From Amylostereum areolatum (taxonomy: Eukaryota; Basidiomycota; Agaricomycetes; Russulales; Stereaceae), in contig SAXG01000102.1 of NCBI GenBank assembly GCA_012932865.1, positions 1 through 64,000 of the forward strand: DNA of 64,000 bases, given 5' to 3'. The translations under genes and the position numbers were made by a program. The stretch's first letter is position 1. The number at the start of each line of letters is the position of its first letter. Under the pieces are notes generated by a model. That model was not told the origin of the DNA, did not search any database, and worked only from the letters and a program-made list of their open reading frames with translations. This document shows, piece by piece, positions 45,894 through 55,692 of the stretch.

Positions 45894-48429
45894 CATGAGT
45901 TACCAGTCACGCACATTGAGAACGTCGCAGCGCAACACTTCCTCGGCCTCTGGGACCGCCAGCGCGGCACTCTCGCCAGCGCAGAAGGCTGCTGCTACTC
46001 GTGCTCGCACCAAGGCGTCGAAGGCTGCCGCTGCAGCGCAATTACAGCGAGAGCAAGCTCCTGTGGATGGTACGTCAATAGCTTTTCCCATCGAATCACA
46101 GACCACTTACCATTTTTTTTCCGCTGGCTCCGTGGGCCGTGGCCGAAATAGATGTTGCATCCGAGCCTGTTACTGCCGGTATGTTGTATTGCTGTCTTTG
46201 TTGGTGTCTTCCGACGCTCACACTTCCCTCCTTTAGCTGCGGGCAAGAAACGAAAGGGGGGGAAAGGTGTTCAGGCCAATGGCCCAGCGGCGAAGAAGTC
46301 AAAAACTCGGAAGTGTGAGTACGTTCGCGTTCAATCGCGTGTGTTCCCACGGGCTGACATTGTCGTTCCACTTTCTTTAGCGCGCGCTCCTCAGCTTGTT
46401 CTTCAAGAGGACGAGCTTCCACCGGTTGCACTCAAGCTCTACGTGGACGGGACGAAAGGCAAGGCAAAGGCGGTTACCTCGGGTCACACAGGTGTTGCCA
46501 TGATTGAGGTACATAACTTTCACTTTGTATCAGGTTCCGAGTTGCTGATTGACGGATTTGTTTGTAGGACGAAAACGACGATGACGACGATAACGGCCTC
46601 TCGCCGCTCTCCGAAGACGATTTTGACGCGATCGAAGATGACGACGGGGACGAGTTGGCGAAGACGAACCCGACGCAGTTCCAGCGTCAGGTGAACCTCG
46701 AGGTATGTGTTGTCCTTAACCTCCTCAAGTGCAGCATGCTAACGGATACTATAGCGTCCTACATGGCTCTCCAGTGCAAATTCGGCTGCGTCTTCAAGCC
46801 CATCTTTCGTTCCCATTGATCCTTGCCTGAGTCGCCTCGATGCCCCTCAAGCCGTTGCGGGACCGTCGACTTCTAACACAGCTCCTTCTCCTCCGTCCGC
46901 CGTCCCTCCTGTTGCCCCGGTCTCGGCTCCTCTTCCTCCACCCATTCCTGTTTCTGTCCCCGCCGCCGTTCCATCCGCTGCCGCTGCCACCACCGCTGCC
47001 GCTGCCCCATCCGCTGCCACTACCGCTGCTTCTGCCACCGCTGCCGCCGCTCCATCCGCTGCCGCCGCCGCTGCCGCCGCTCCACCCGCTGCCGCTGCCG
47101 CTGCCGCCGCCGCCGCCACGGCTCCTCCTCCTGCCACGGCTCCTTCCACGGCTCTTCCTGTCACAGCTGTTGATGCTGCCCTCGGAGAGCAGGTCCAAGT
47201 TAACGAAGATACCACTGGAGGTAATGTCCGCCAGAGATACCTTTGGCGAATTTTAGGTCTCATAGGCGACCAATTTGTCTCTGATGCTGAAGGTCCTCTA
47301 GCGGCCGGCGTGATCAACCTTCCACCAGCAACGGTCGGAGGCGAGTTTCCGGAGAATACAAACTTGGTGCTGGGAGGCCCACATCAGCGGATGTCACTTC
47401 GAGTGCAATCGCACATCGTTCAACTTGGAATCCGCGGCGCTTTCGTTCAGATTATATACGAGATCCTTCTAGTCCACGGGTTTCCCGATGCGACGCTCAG
47501 TGAGACATTCTCGCGCAATGCACTGATCCGAGCGGCGTCTCTCCGCGATGTCTGTATCGACATGCACCGCCGTTTGCTCCAGGAACCCGGGTACATCAAC
47601 CGTCTCATTCCCTTGGTAAGTCAGTTTGGATTTTTCCTGGCAGCACGGTTCTCAGACCATTTTGTACTAGCCCATCGCTCGCATTGGTATCTTTCGCTTG
47701 AAGTTCAAGGAATCCAGCGACAATCACATCGTCGGAATGTACAACCTGCTTCCTGAAGGGGAGCAGAGTCAAGCGGCAGTAGCTTTCGCTGTCCGGGATT
47801 ATAACTACATATTCCGTCGCAACTCTCCGGTGTGTTTTCACTGGTCATGTCTCTGTGGGTTTCTACTGACTTATAGTATCATACTGTAGGATGGGTTGAC
47901 TGGGGCTGTGCGCCGTGGTCAACCTTACCGTCACCCAATCGGGATCACAATTCTTCACCAGACCATTTTCGCAAAGGGAATTCCGGACGGCTTCCGCGAT
48001 AGGCTCCCGTTTACAATTGACTCGGTAACTAACGAGCGTCGCATCGAGCTCCCGAAGGCAATGGTTGCACTGGCATTTACAGCGGTGAGTGACTCATTTT
48101 GATCTCAATATGATAAACCTTTGCTTATCCTTGTGTAGGTTTACGCATCTCTGCACGAGCGTCGATCCGGGCATCATGTCAAGTCCGATTTCTCGGCGGG
48201 GACATACCTGGATGTGTACGGTGGCCATATTGCCACTTTGAACGAGATGGAGAACACTCGCCCCCCGTTCTACCACAGCTTCATGTCCGGTTTGTACACG
48301 GCGGCTTTGTAAGTTGTTTCCCTAGCTTTTCAATCCATTCCACTCATTTATCTGTCTAGAACAGGCCCTTTGTCGGTGCTGCCCGCCCCCGGTGTTCCTG
48401 CTGCATTGATTGACTATAATGATGAGTAG
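45894..48429 (+). CDS. DUF6532-like protein
   Basis: Spliced from about ten exons. The N-terminus (MSYQSRTLRTSQRN) is Ser/Thr/Ala-rich, with basic NLS-like KKRKGGKG and KKSKTRK. An acidic ENDDDDDNG stretch follows, then a ~60-residue alanine tract with prolines encoded by GCC/GCT repeats (46970-47130). The C-terminal ~300 residues form a helical domain: RNALIRAASLRDVCIDMHRR, then YNYIFRR, PKAMVALAFTAVYASLHERR, FSAGTYLDVYGGHIATL, and FYHSFMSGLYTAA. I believe this matches the basidiomycete DUF6532 domain. It ends DYNDE-stop. The function is unknown. The head-to-head position with the transposase suggests it travels with the element, though it could be a host gene into whose promoter the element jumped. 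Confidence 0.65.
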
Positions 48430-50156
48430 ATGTGTGTCCCCCTCCCGCTACGCTTACGTTCACTTCCGCTTTAGTCGATTCTCGTAATATGTGTTCGTGT
48501 ACAATGGTTCTCGCTCCTGCTCTATTTCCCCTCGCATCCGTAGCTTCATCCCCCCCCTCCGCTCATTCATTAACGCTTAGTTTACAATCCGTGCCTCGTG
48601 CTAATGTATGAAAAATGGATACCCGGTTTCTCTAATGGTGTCTGAGCAAGCCCCAAAAGCCGTGACAAAGGCAGGACAACGGTATCTAAAAGTGAACCAA
48701 ACCTATGTTGTGAAAATGCTTGGATGCTGTTGAGATCAGTTTGAGACCACTGTTGGTGTGCGGCTGGACCGAGATTGTACCGTCTTGAGAAACCATTAGC
48801 CGCTAAATTAGATCTAGTAGTAAGAGGACCTTCCTAAACACGTCAAATCCTCTAACTCGCCGTTTAGGTCCAATATCCTCCAAAAAGATCCAATTCGCAC
48901 GAGAGGTTTTTACAGATGTCGGATGATAGCGTTCGATGTGGGTGCCAGTGGTCTGCGATCGCTTGTCAGTGGACGATGGCAGTCAAGGGATGGGGCCTGT
49001 GAGGGCTAGATTTATGGGCACAGATACATAGTGCATGGCCTCGCGCATAGTGCGTGTATTATTTCGTCGAGAGCCCTCAATCCCAGTGATGGCGCGAGAG
49101 TCAAACCTAGGACACTGCCCGCCCTTCTCTATCACCATCGAGCCGACTTCAATTAAGCTATACGAGGAGGCATCGATAGCGTGGGGCAGCACGACGGCGA
49201 TGCCGTCCTTGGACAGAAGAGTTCATTTAATCTGTCCCGTGTTCTTGCATATGCACGCTTTCAGCGCGTTGCCACACGTTCGTTCCCTCCGGATGTTCCG
49301 CCGTCTCGTCCACACGCAATGAAACCTGTGTGACCGTTAGCAGGACCGCCTCGCGAGCCTGCAGATGAATAAAAAGAAGCTGTAGGCTGTCAAGGGCCTT
49401 CGATCAACGAATGGAAACAGAGACAAGGACACCTTTTCGTGGTACGCGTCAGCAACACAATTGGGCGCGACGGAATTAGAACTCACGGGCGAACCTGATG
49501 AGTTCAATTGTCTCCTCGCATCAACCGTGCGGAGGTGCATAGGACACCTCAGACTTGAGCTGGATCCTGGGCCCATAAACGTCGCCGAATGTTAAGAGCC
49601 AGCCATACTTAAATGTCCAGTTCGCAGATGGGTTCCGAGACCCAAATGAACCCGGACCGGAACATGTAAGTATATGGCTATGGCAGTCAGAGCGATGTGT
49701 ATTCCTCCTCAGTGAGCATACAGCCTTGTTCGTATTACGATAATCGTGCAGGTCGCCGATGCTTGGCGATCGGTCAGGTGGGGAAGCCCGTTGGGGGAAG
49801 AGTGAAAAAGGGGAGCACGAGGCCGAACGAAAGCGAGGGCGGGTTGCAGAGCCTCGGATCCAGGACAGACGTAGGAAAACGGCTTGGGAAGGTGGTCGTA
49901 GAGGAACTTCGGGTGTCTCGACCTGAGAAAGGAAAGGCGTGGGCGCGGTCTTGAAGAGGGAAAACCCCGCGCAAAAGGCTGGTTGTATTTTGAAACCTAT
50001 CTCACCCTTATTGGACTCACTTCGGGAACGTCGATGACGTAGAAGAATGCCGAGAACATTGCCGGAGCCCGGAGCTTGACCGTACCTTCTACGCCTTACT
50101 TGCACATCGAGAATGGATTTGACAAATCTTCTCATCCTTCTTGAACCCCAACCACC
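48430..50156. other. Intergenic, no supported gene
   Basis: The first ~400 bases suit the 3' end of the DUF6532-like gene. Transposon-like words (AGAGGACCTTCCTAAA, CGCCGTTTAGGTCC, GAGAGGTTTTTACAGATG) lie at 48,830-48,925. A 260-residue minus-strand frame (49521-50303) is Arg/Ser-rich and overlaps the next gene's first exons, so it is a shadow. Confidence 0.45.
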
Positions 50157-51086
50157 ATGTCGCTCACCAAAGTCATCATCGTAGGAGGCCACGGGAAGGT
50201 GCGTTTCTCTGCTGCGTTTACCCCGTATCGAGACAGGTTGACCAAGCCATCGAATGGCAGGTCGCGCTGCGTCTCGCCACGCTCCTGACCAAGACCAAAG
50301 CACACGCCGTCACCTCCGTCATTCGCTCGCAAGAGCACATCGCTGACCTCAAGGCGGCATCGCCCGACATCACCCCGCTTCTGCTCTCCCTGGAAGACGC
50401 CTCCGTCGCCGACTTCGCCAAGGCGTTCACGGGCAACGACGTCGTCGTGTTCTCGGCCGGCGCAGGGGGCAAGGGCGGGGAGGAGCGCACGAAAGCGGTC
50501 GATCACGACGGCGCGGTGAAGGTGTTTGACGCCATCGAGGCCGTCGATGGCGCGAAGCCCCGCCTTTTGCTCGTCAGCGCGCTCGACGTGCGCAACCCGG
50601 ACGTCATCCCCGCTCACTACGTGCGTCATCCCCCTTCCTTCGCACCATCGAGATTTCTGACAGGACGGAACGCAGGACGAGGACGACATCGCGCTCTCGA
50701 AGCGGGTGCGGGCCGCCATCGCGACGTACTACAAGTGGAAGTACGAGGCGGACAAGAACCTCGTCGCGCGCACCGCGTTCAAGTGGTCGATCCTCAGGCC
50801 GGGCGGGCTGTCGGACGAGGCGGGCACGGGGAAGACGACGATCGGGCGGACGCATTTGAGGCCCATGATCACGGTGCGTCGTCAGTTTTCCTTTGCATTG
50901 GCTCTTGTGTGACGGGATTTGCAACCGCAATCACAGAGGGACGACGTCGCGCTTGCGTTGCGGTATCTCGTGGATAGGCCGGACGCCGCTGGGCTCGCGA
51001 TCGACATAGTCGGAGGAGGCGAGACGTCGGTGGAGCAGGGTTTGGACGCGTTCATCAAGAAGGGGGAGACAGACTTCCTCGGTTGA
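50157..51086 (+). CDS. NAD(P)-binding atypical SDR-like protein
   Basis: Starts MSLTKVIIVGGHGK, the Rossmann beta-1 strand with a GGHGK dinucleotide loop; the intron falls right after it and joins to VALRLATLL. Then NDVVVFSAGAG, VFDAIEAVDGAKPRLLLVSA and a YYKWKYEADK helix with Y-x-x-x-K-like spacing. SILRPGGLSDEAGTGK and a C-terminal LVDRPDAAGLAIDIVGG follow. Three introns, about 240 aa. This is the layout of atypical SDR (a5-like) proteins related to yeast YMR090W and bacterial YhfK/YwnB, which probably act as oxidoreductases or NAD(P)(H) sensors in the cytosol; substrate unknown. It converges with the dehydrogenase at 51306-52835. Confidence 0.8.
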
Positions 51087-51305
51087 GCGGCGCAGAGTTT
51101 CAACAAAAGGGAAAATGACGAAGGGTCGAAGTTGTACGAGCATGCTGTAGGTTGGACTGAGTATGATGAATAGATCCGAATTTAGGGTCATTTTTGGAGC
51201 TCCTTGGATGCAGGACGAGTGTCCGAACTGTACTTCTGAACATAAACGCCGCTCTCTATTCTTCATTCACGCTTGTACAGTCTTATGTTGGTCTATGTAC
51301 AACAC

Positions 51306-52835
51306 TCACTGGCTCGCCTTCGGTCCAGCCAGCTTGGTCACCAACAAGTTGTCCCGCACGATCTCGTCCTTATGCTTGACGACTTCCTCCAAGTCCCACA
51401 TCAGGAAAAACCTCCCTTACTAAAATCAACAAATCCAGCAAATTAGCGCTAGTTAGAGGGGGACCTTCCTAAAGTGAACTAACAGGCTCTATTCTCACAA
51501 AACCCCGTACACATTTCGATGCACCGTCGTCGACATTGACCTCATATTTGCACTTCAAATACATAGTTGAGGCCAGAAGGGTGACAGGGACCTACGTCGA
51601 CGTAGTGCCTTGCAGGTTGGCAGCGGGAACAGGGAATTAGGAAGGTCCCCCTCTAATTAGTAGATTTTTAGTAAGGGAGGTTTTTCCTGATGCAAGTGGC
51701 CGAGAAGAACCTGCGAGGCGACGTCAGCGTCCCACGCCGGTCACTGGCCACACACAGAATCGCGCGACGACGTACCGTCCGCTGAGCCATTCGGCGTTGC
51801 GCGCGGTGAGCCAGAGCGACGTCGCGGCGGCCAACTCGGGCGCGTCGATCGGGGTGAGCAGGCCGCCTGCGTCGCGGGCGATCTGGGTGTCGACGACGCC
51901 CGGGTGGACGGGGTAGGTCTTGATGTCGGGGTACTCTACGCAAGAAACGAGACGTGAGCGGATTCAAGGGTCGGAAAGGGGAGGGTCCAAGCGGGAGGAC
52001 AGTGGTGCGTACCGAGAGAGAGGAACTCGGCGAGACGGTTCACGGTGTGCTTGGAGAGGCAGTAGGCGGCGGCGGGGACGATGCGGAGGTGAGCGATGGC
52101 GGAGGCCGTGATGACGATCTGGCCTTTGGTCTTGAGCAGCTCGGGGAGCGCCGCGCTGGGGTCTCGGGTCAGAATCCCACCGTGGAAGGATGGGACGACT
52201 CGGACGTACTGGATGAAGTTGAGCACGCCGCGGACGTTGACCTCCTGAACTTGCCAGTACTGCAGCAAATCCTGTTCGTGCGTCTCTGTCGCACCATCAG
52301 TAAGTATATGCGCATAAGACGTGGTTGTCGTGGGAGACAAGGAAGGAGCGACGCGACCGGTCAAAGTACGCACGCTTTCCGATCGGGGACAGCATCCCCG
52401 CGTTGGCCACCAGGATGTCGACCTTGCCGAACGCGGCGACGGCGCTCTGGACGACCGCGGCGGCGGCGGCGGGGTCCGCTACGTCGCCGGGCCCGAGCAG
52501 GACGTGCGCGCCCGGGACGGCGGCGAGGACGGCGGTCTTGCTGGTCTCGAGGGTGGAGAGGTGGCGCGACGTGAGGACGAGGTGCGCGCCGGCGCGGGCG
52601 TAGAAGAGCGCGGTGGTGAGCCCGATGCCGCGCGAGGCGCCGGTGACGATCACGACCTGGTCTCTGAAGGTTTGGGCGGTGCAGTGCGTCGCGGGGTCGA
52701 TGAACGGGTATACGCTGTGGTTAATGGAAGAAATGGTGAGGAAGGAGAGACGGGGCGAAGGGGGGAGGGGGCATACTCGTGTCGGTCTTGCGCGTTCGGG
52801 AACGGAGAGAGCTCGTCGACGCCGATAGGTGCCAT
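51306..52835 (-). CDS. Short-chain dehydrogenase, 3' end split by a MITE
   Basis: Starts MAPIGVDELSPFPN. Classical SDR motifs are present: TGASRGIG (cofactor loop), NAG in VANAGML, Ser in ITASAIAH and the catalytic YCLSK (Y-x3-K), then the VHPGVVDT loop. Five or more short introns. The last exon reads ARNAEWLSGR|FFSAT and would continue WDLEEVVKHKDEIV to a stop at 51306-51308, a typical C-terminus for this fungal subgroup. A 294-bp MITE (51399-51692) sits between ACT and TGG. Reading into it adds CIRKNLPY and stops, so about 30 C-terminal residues are lost. The catalytic core is untouched, so activity is possible but stability or substrate lid may suffer. Without the insert the frame is perfect, so the event is recent. 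Confidence 0.85.
51399..51692. mobile_element. MITE, 294 bp, inserted in SDR last exon
   Basis: The ends are perfect inverted repeats starting CATCAGGAAAAACCTCCC and continuing TTACTAAAA. A weaker inner inverted block (TTAGAGGGGGACCTTCCTAA) lies about 50 bases in. The element is flanked by CA on both sides (51397-51398 and 51693-51694); removing the element and one CA restores the SDR reading frame exactly. There is no coding capacity. The inner word AAGGTCCCCCTCTAATTAG resembles AAGGTCCTCTAATTAG beside the Plavaka transposase, so that element may be its mobiliser (inference). Confidence 0.88.
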
Positions 52836-53375
52836 GGATTCTGAAGGAGATCGAATGAGTTCTGGTGAATGAATTTGGTAGGGCGGGGAGGAGCCTAGGA
52901 TTCTGAGATGTGTTCGGTGCGTCTGGGAGGTCCTTTATAGGCGTGCGTGGGGAAGGCCACGCAAGCGCATGAGCATGCATGACGAGGTGATATGTCAGGC
53001 AGTATATGCGCGAGATTGACTCAGCTGTTTCACGGGAGGAAAAGCTGAGGTGCATCGTAAGTAAGAAGATGGCCGAGGCATGCCCGATGACGGTGATGAG
53101 CAATCTGTTTTCTCTTGAATGTGTGTTCCGACGGGGCTGCAGTCGAGGACGTGAGGTTGATAAAAACTTTACCACGCTCGGGGGGCGGTGGGGGAGGCGA
53201 AGGGAAGGCGAGACAACGACGATTGGACGGTCCGAAACGCATGCGCTGTATATATACACACCATCGTCCGATCATAACACGTCTGGCACGACGAAAGTCA
53301 GCCACCGGTGGAGTCGACTGTACCCTCGTACGCACCTGTCTATCCCTACTACCACGCATGCGCACTCCTCCAGAC
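52836..53375. promoter_or_regulatory. SDR upstream region with TATA-like element
   Basis: 540 bases between the SDR start and the 3' end of the GPHR gene. A palindromic TGTATATATACACA lies at 53247-53260, about 410 bases upstream of the SDR start codon, far for a core TATA box unless the leader is long. No gene is seen here. Confidence 0.35.
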
Positions 53376-55412
53376 TCAATCGATATCCTCCCGCGCCTTC
53401 GTCTTCAACCACTCGGCAAACGCCGCCCCGCCCGTCGACACCAAAAAGCTCCAGTCGAAAACGGGGCCGAAGAACTGATATTCGGGAAGCGTCGCGAAGA
53501 GGTTGGTGATCTCTCCCGGGTCGGAGGGGGACGCAGAGGGGATGGGCGGGGGGAAGGAGGTGCGGAGCTGGATGAGGGTCGAGAGGAGGTAGATGCTCTG
53601 GCGCGAGTTAACGCCGTTGTCAGGATCCGCGATCGGCTTGTTCGAGGGAGAGGAACGGAGGGAAAGGGCGTACCATGATTTGCGCGAGAACGAGCAGAAC
53701 GAACGAGGCCACCCGCGTGCGTCCGGTGACGCGCAGGGCGCGGGTGACGCCGCGCAACACGCGGCGGAGGCTGCTCCAGATGATGATGCCCACGACGAGC
53801 AAGTTGATCTGGCGGAGGACGGAGGGTATGCGCTCCTGGGCGGCGGAAAGCGTGGCGAGATCGATGGGCAGGATCGAGAGGAGGAACGTCAGGATCGAAG
53901 TGAGGAGGTCGGGATAGTTCGAGTCGGAGGACGCGTTGGTCTTGGGGGTAACGGGGAGGATGATGTTGGCGAGGGACTGCCAAGGGACGACAGCAACGTC
54001 AGATGCGCTTCGTAGGGCGAGAGGACGACGCACGGTGAAACTTCGGAATAGGACGTAGATTCCTGTGGCACGACGCAGGAGACCGTAGAACTGCCCTTGC
54101 CACGTCCTGTCGAAGGACGCCTCGGCGTATTGCTGTCGTAACCACCGTACTTGGGAAGCCATGTTGTCTTCCAAAGCTGACAGGGATTCGACCTCGGTCT
54201 TGAGCGTGCCCAGCTCTGTCGAAATTGACGATATAAATATGGGTGTGTGGGCGGGACGACGGGCGTATGGTCACCTGTGTCGCCCCGAAAGTTGGGCGTG
54301 ATACGGGAGACCCAGGACGAGTTCTTGGGCGACGCCTGGAATTTGGTTGAGACGTGAACGGAAAAGATGAGGGGGTGAATATACGTCTGCTTGCTCCCTC
54401 GCTCGCCTGCTCATGGTGGCGATTTCAGCGCGTCTGTGGTCGATTTCGCCGCGAATCCGGGAGAGGCTCTCTTCAGCTACGCTCACTTGAGCCTGACTGG
54501 GGGATTTCCTGTGACGCGATCAGGATCGATACGCCTCCACTCAAGTAAGGGTTGTGGTACCTTCTACTACCGCACAAGAACGGGAAGTGGCCCCAGGAAG
54601 TCGTGACGGAACCGAATCCGGATAGCGAACCGAGGAGACCGACGCCGAGAACGGTGAGGCGAGGGAGAGCGGAGGAAAACAGAAAGGGGCCATCCGCGCC
54701 TGCTAGCGGGGTTGGTAGTGGGACGTAGGAGAGGAGAACGAAATAGATGAGGAGGGGCAGTCCGACGGTAAGACCACGGGAAAATGAGGGGATCCAGGAA
54801 GTGTCTGCGGAGAAGCGTGAGTGACTTAATGTTGCAGAGTACAAATGCATGATCTAACTCGTTGTTCCAGAAGACGTCCTGAGAACAGAAGTCGACACGA
54901 AACTCATGGATATCGGAATGACGACGAGGATAGCAGATAAAAGGACGAAAAGGGATATCCGCCAGTTGAGCAGGCGTGATCTGAAGGCGCGTAAGGCTCG
55001 CTGGCGCACTAAAACTAGAAGAAAAAACCTACGACGGAGTGAAGATGTCGAGGGCTTGACACATGAGCATCACGAACAGAACGCAGCTTTCGGAGAAGCA
55101 GATGGAGAACAGCGCTCGAGACGCGACCGAGTGCAGAGAGCTGTCCAGCGCGATCTTGTGGGAGGGCGTAGCCGGTGCTGCTGACGGCGGCGGCAGCACA
55201 TCCAATTCTACATCTTCTTCTGGCAGTGACGCATTCGATGCATGCTGGAGCTGCTGTTGCAGTCCTGACTGGACAAATCGACGGCAGGAAAAGAAGAGGG
55301 CCGACCTATAAGTGGTAGATATGGCGGTTATAACAGACGCATCAAATGTTTCGGTATGTTACCTGAGGGTGCTTATTGCTATGGTATCGAATACGAGGTA
55401 AGAGGACTTCAT
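53376..55412 (-). CDS. Golgi pH regulator (GPHR/GTG) family protein
   Basis: Starts MKSSYLVFDTIAISTLR, then an intron and SALFFSCRRFV. Family landmarks: SRALFSICFSESCVLFVML, NWRISLFVLLSAILVVIPI, a multi-helix block with GLLGSLSGFGSV, a central charged coiled stretch (SLSRIRGEIDHRR), QYAEASFDRTWQGQFYGLL, and LLVVGIIIWSSLRRVLRGV. The hallmark LAQIMGIYLLSTLIQLR and the C-terminal FDWSFLVST helix follow. About 530 aa with 8-9 helices. Relatives are anion channels or ER/Golgi membrane proteins needed for Golgi acidification and trafficking; plant relatives are GTG1/2. No broken motif is seen. It is divergent from AKR1 with 280 bases between starts. Confidence 0.85.
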
Positions 55413-55692
55413 ACCTTGTCCACTTGCGATCTTGAAGACGGGGATGACGGTAAGCAGGAGAGAGTTCGACTAGGTCAGACGCGTGACGCAACGCGAGGGC
55501 GTGCCTGGAGGTACACGTCGCGTGAGAAACGTTACGTCATCTGGATACGCCGCAGGCCCGCGATGATGACCAAGAATAGCCTCCGTCTTCCGTTTCCCCA
55601 CTTCGCTTTGGTCTCGACTCTCGACTGGCTCTCCTCCTCTTTGCTCTCCCCGCGCATACCATTCGCCCTCAGGATAGCCAGACGCAGGATTC
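55413..55692. promoter_or_regulatory. Bidirectional promoter GPHR / AKR1
   Basis: 280 bases between two start codons, with no TATA box in either direction and a CT-rich stretch toward AKR1 (CTCTCGACTGGCTCTCCTCCTCTTTGC). Both flanking genes act in Golgi/endosomal membranes, so shared expression is plausible. Confidence 0.4.

Larger units (their letters stand above)
42144..48429. mobile_element. Plavaka-type DNA transposon (limits approximate)
   Basis: The unit contains a full-length Plavaka transposase on the minus strand and, head to head, a DUF6532-like gene on the plus strand. The left limit is placed where AAGGTCCTCTAATTAG begins (42144); the same word, with a CC insertion, occurs inside the MITE at 51399-51692. 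On the right, AGAGGACCTTCCTAAA (48830-48845) resembles the other MITE end, but in an orientation that leaves the true terminus unclear. Terminal inverted repeats and target-site duplication could not be fixed by eye. Whether the DUF6532-like gene is cargo or a neighbour is also open. Confidence 0.55.

Noticed and set aside
49085..49180. tRNA-like stretch on the minus strand (TAGCTTAATTGAAG..., GGTTTGACTC)
   Set aside because: The D-arm and T-loop words are there, but the T stem and acceptor stem do not pair, so no cloverleaf forms.
49521..50303. 260-residue minus-strand frame
   Set aside because: Overlaps the first exons and intron of the NAD(P)-binding gene, Arg/Ser-rich, no motif.
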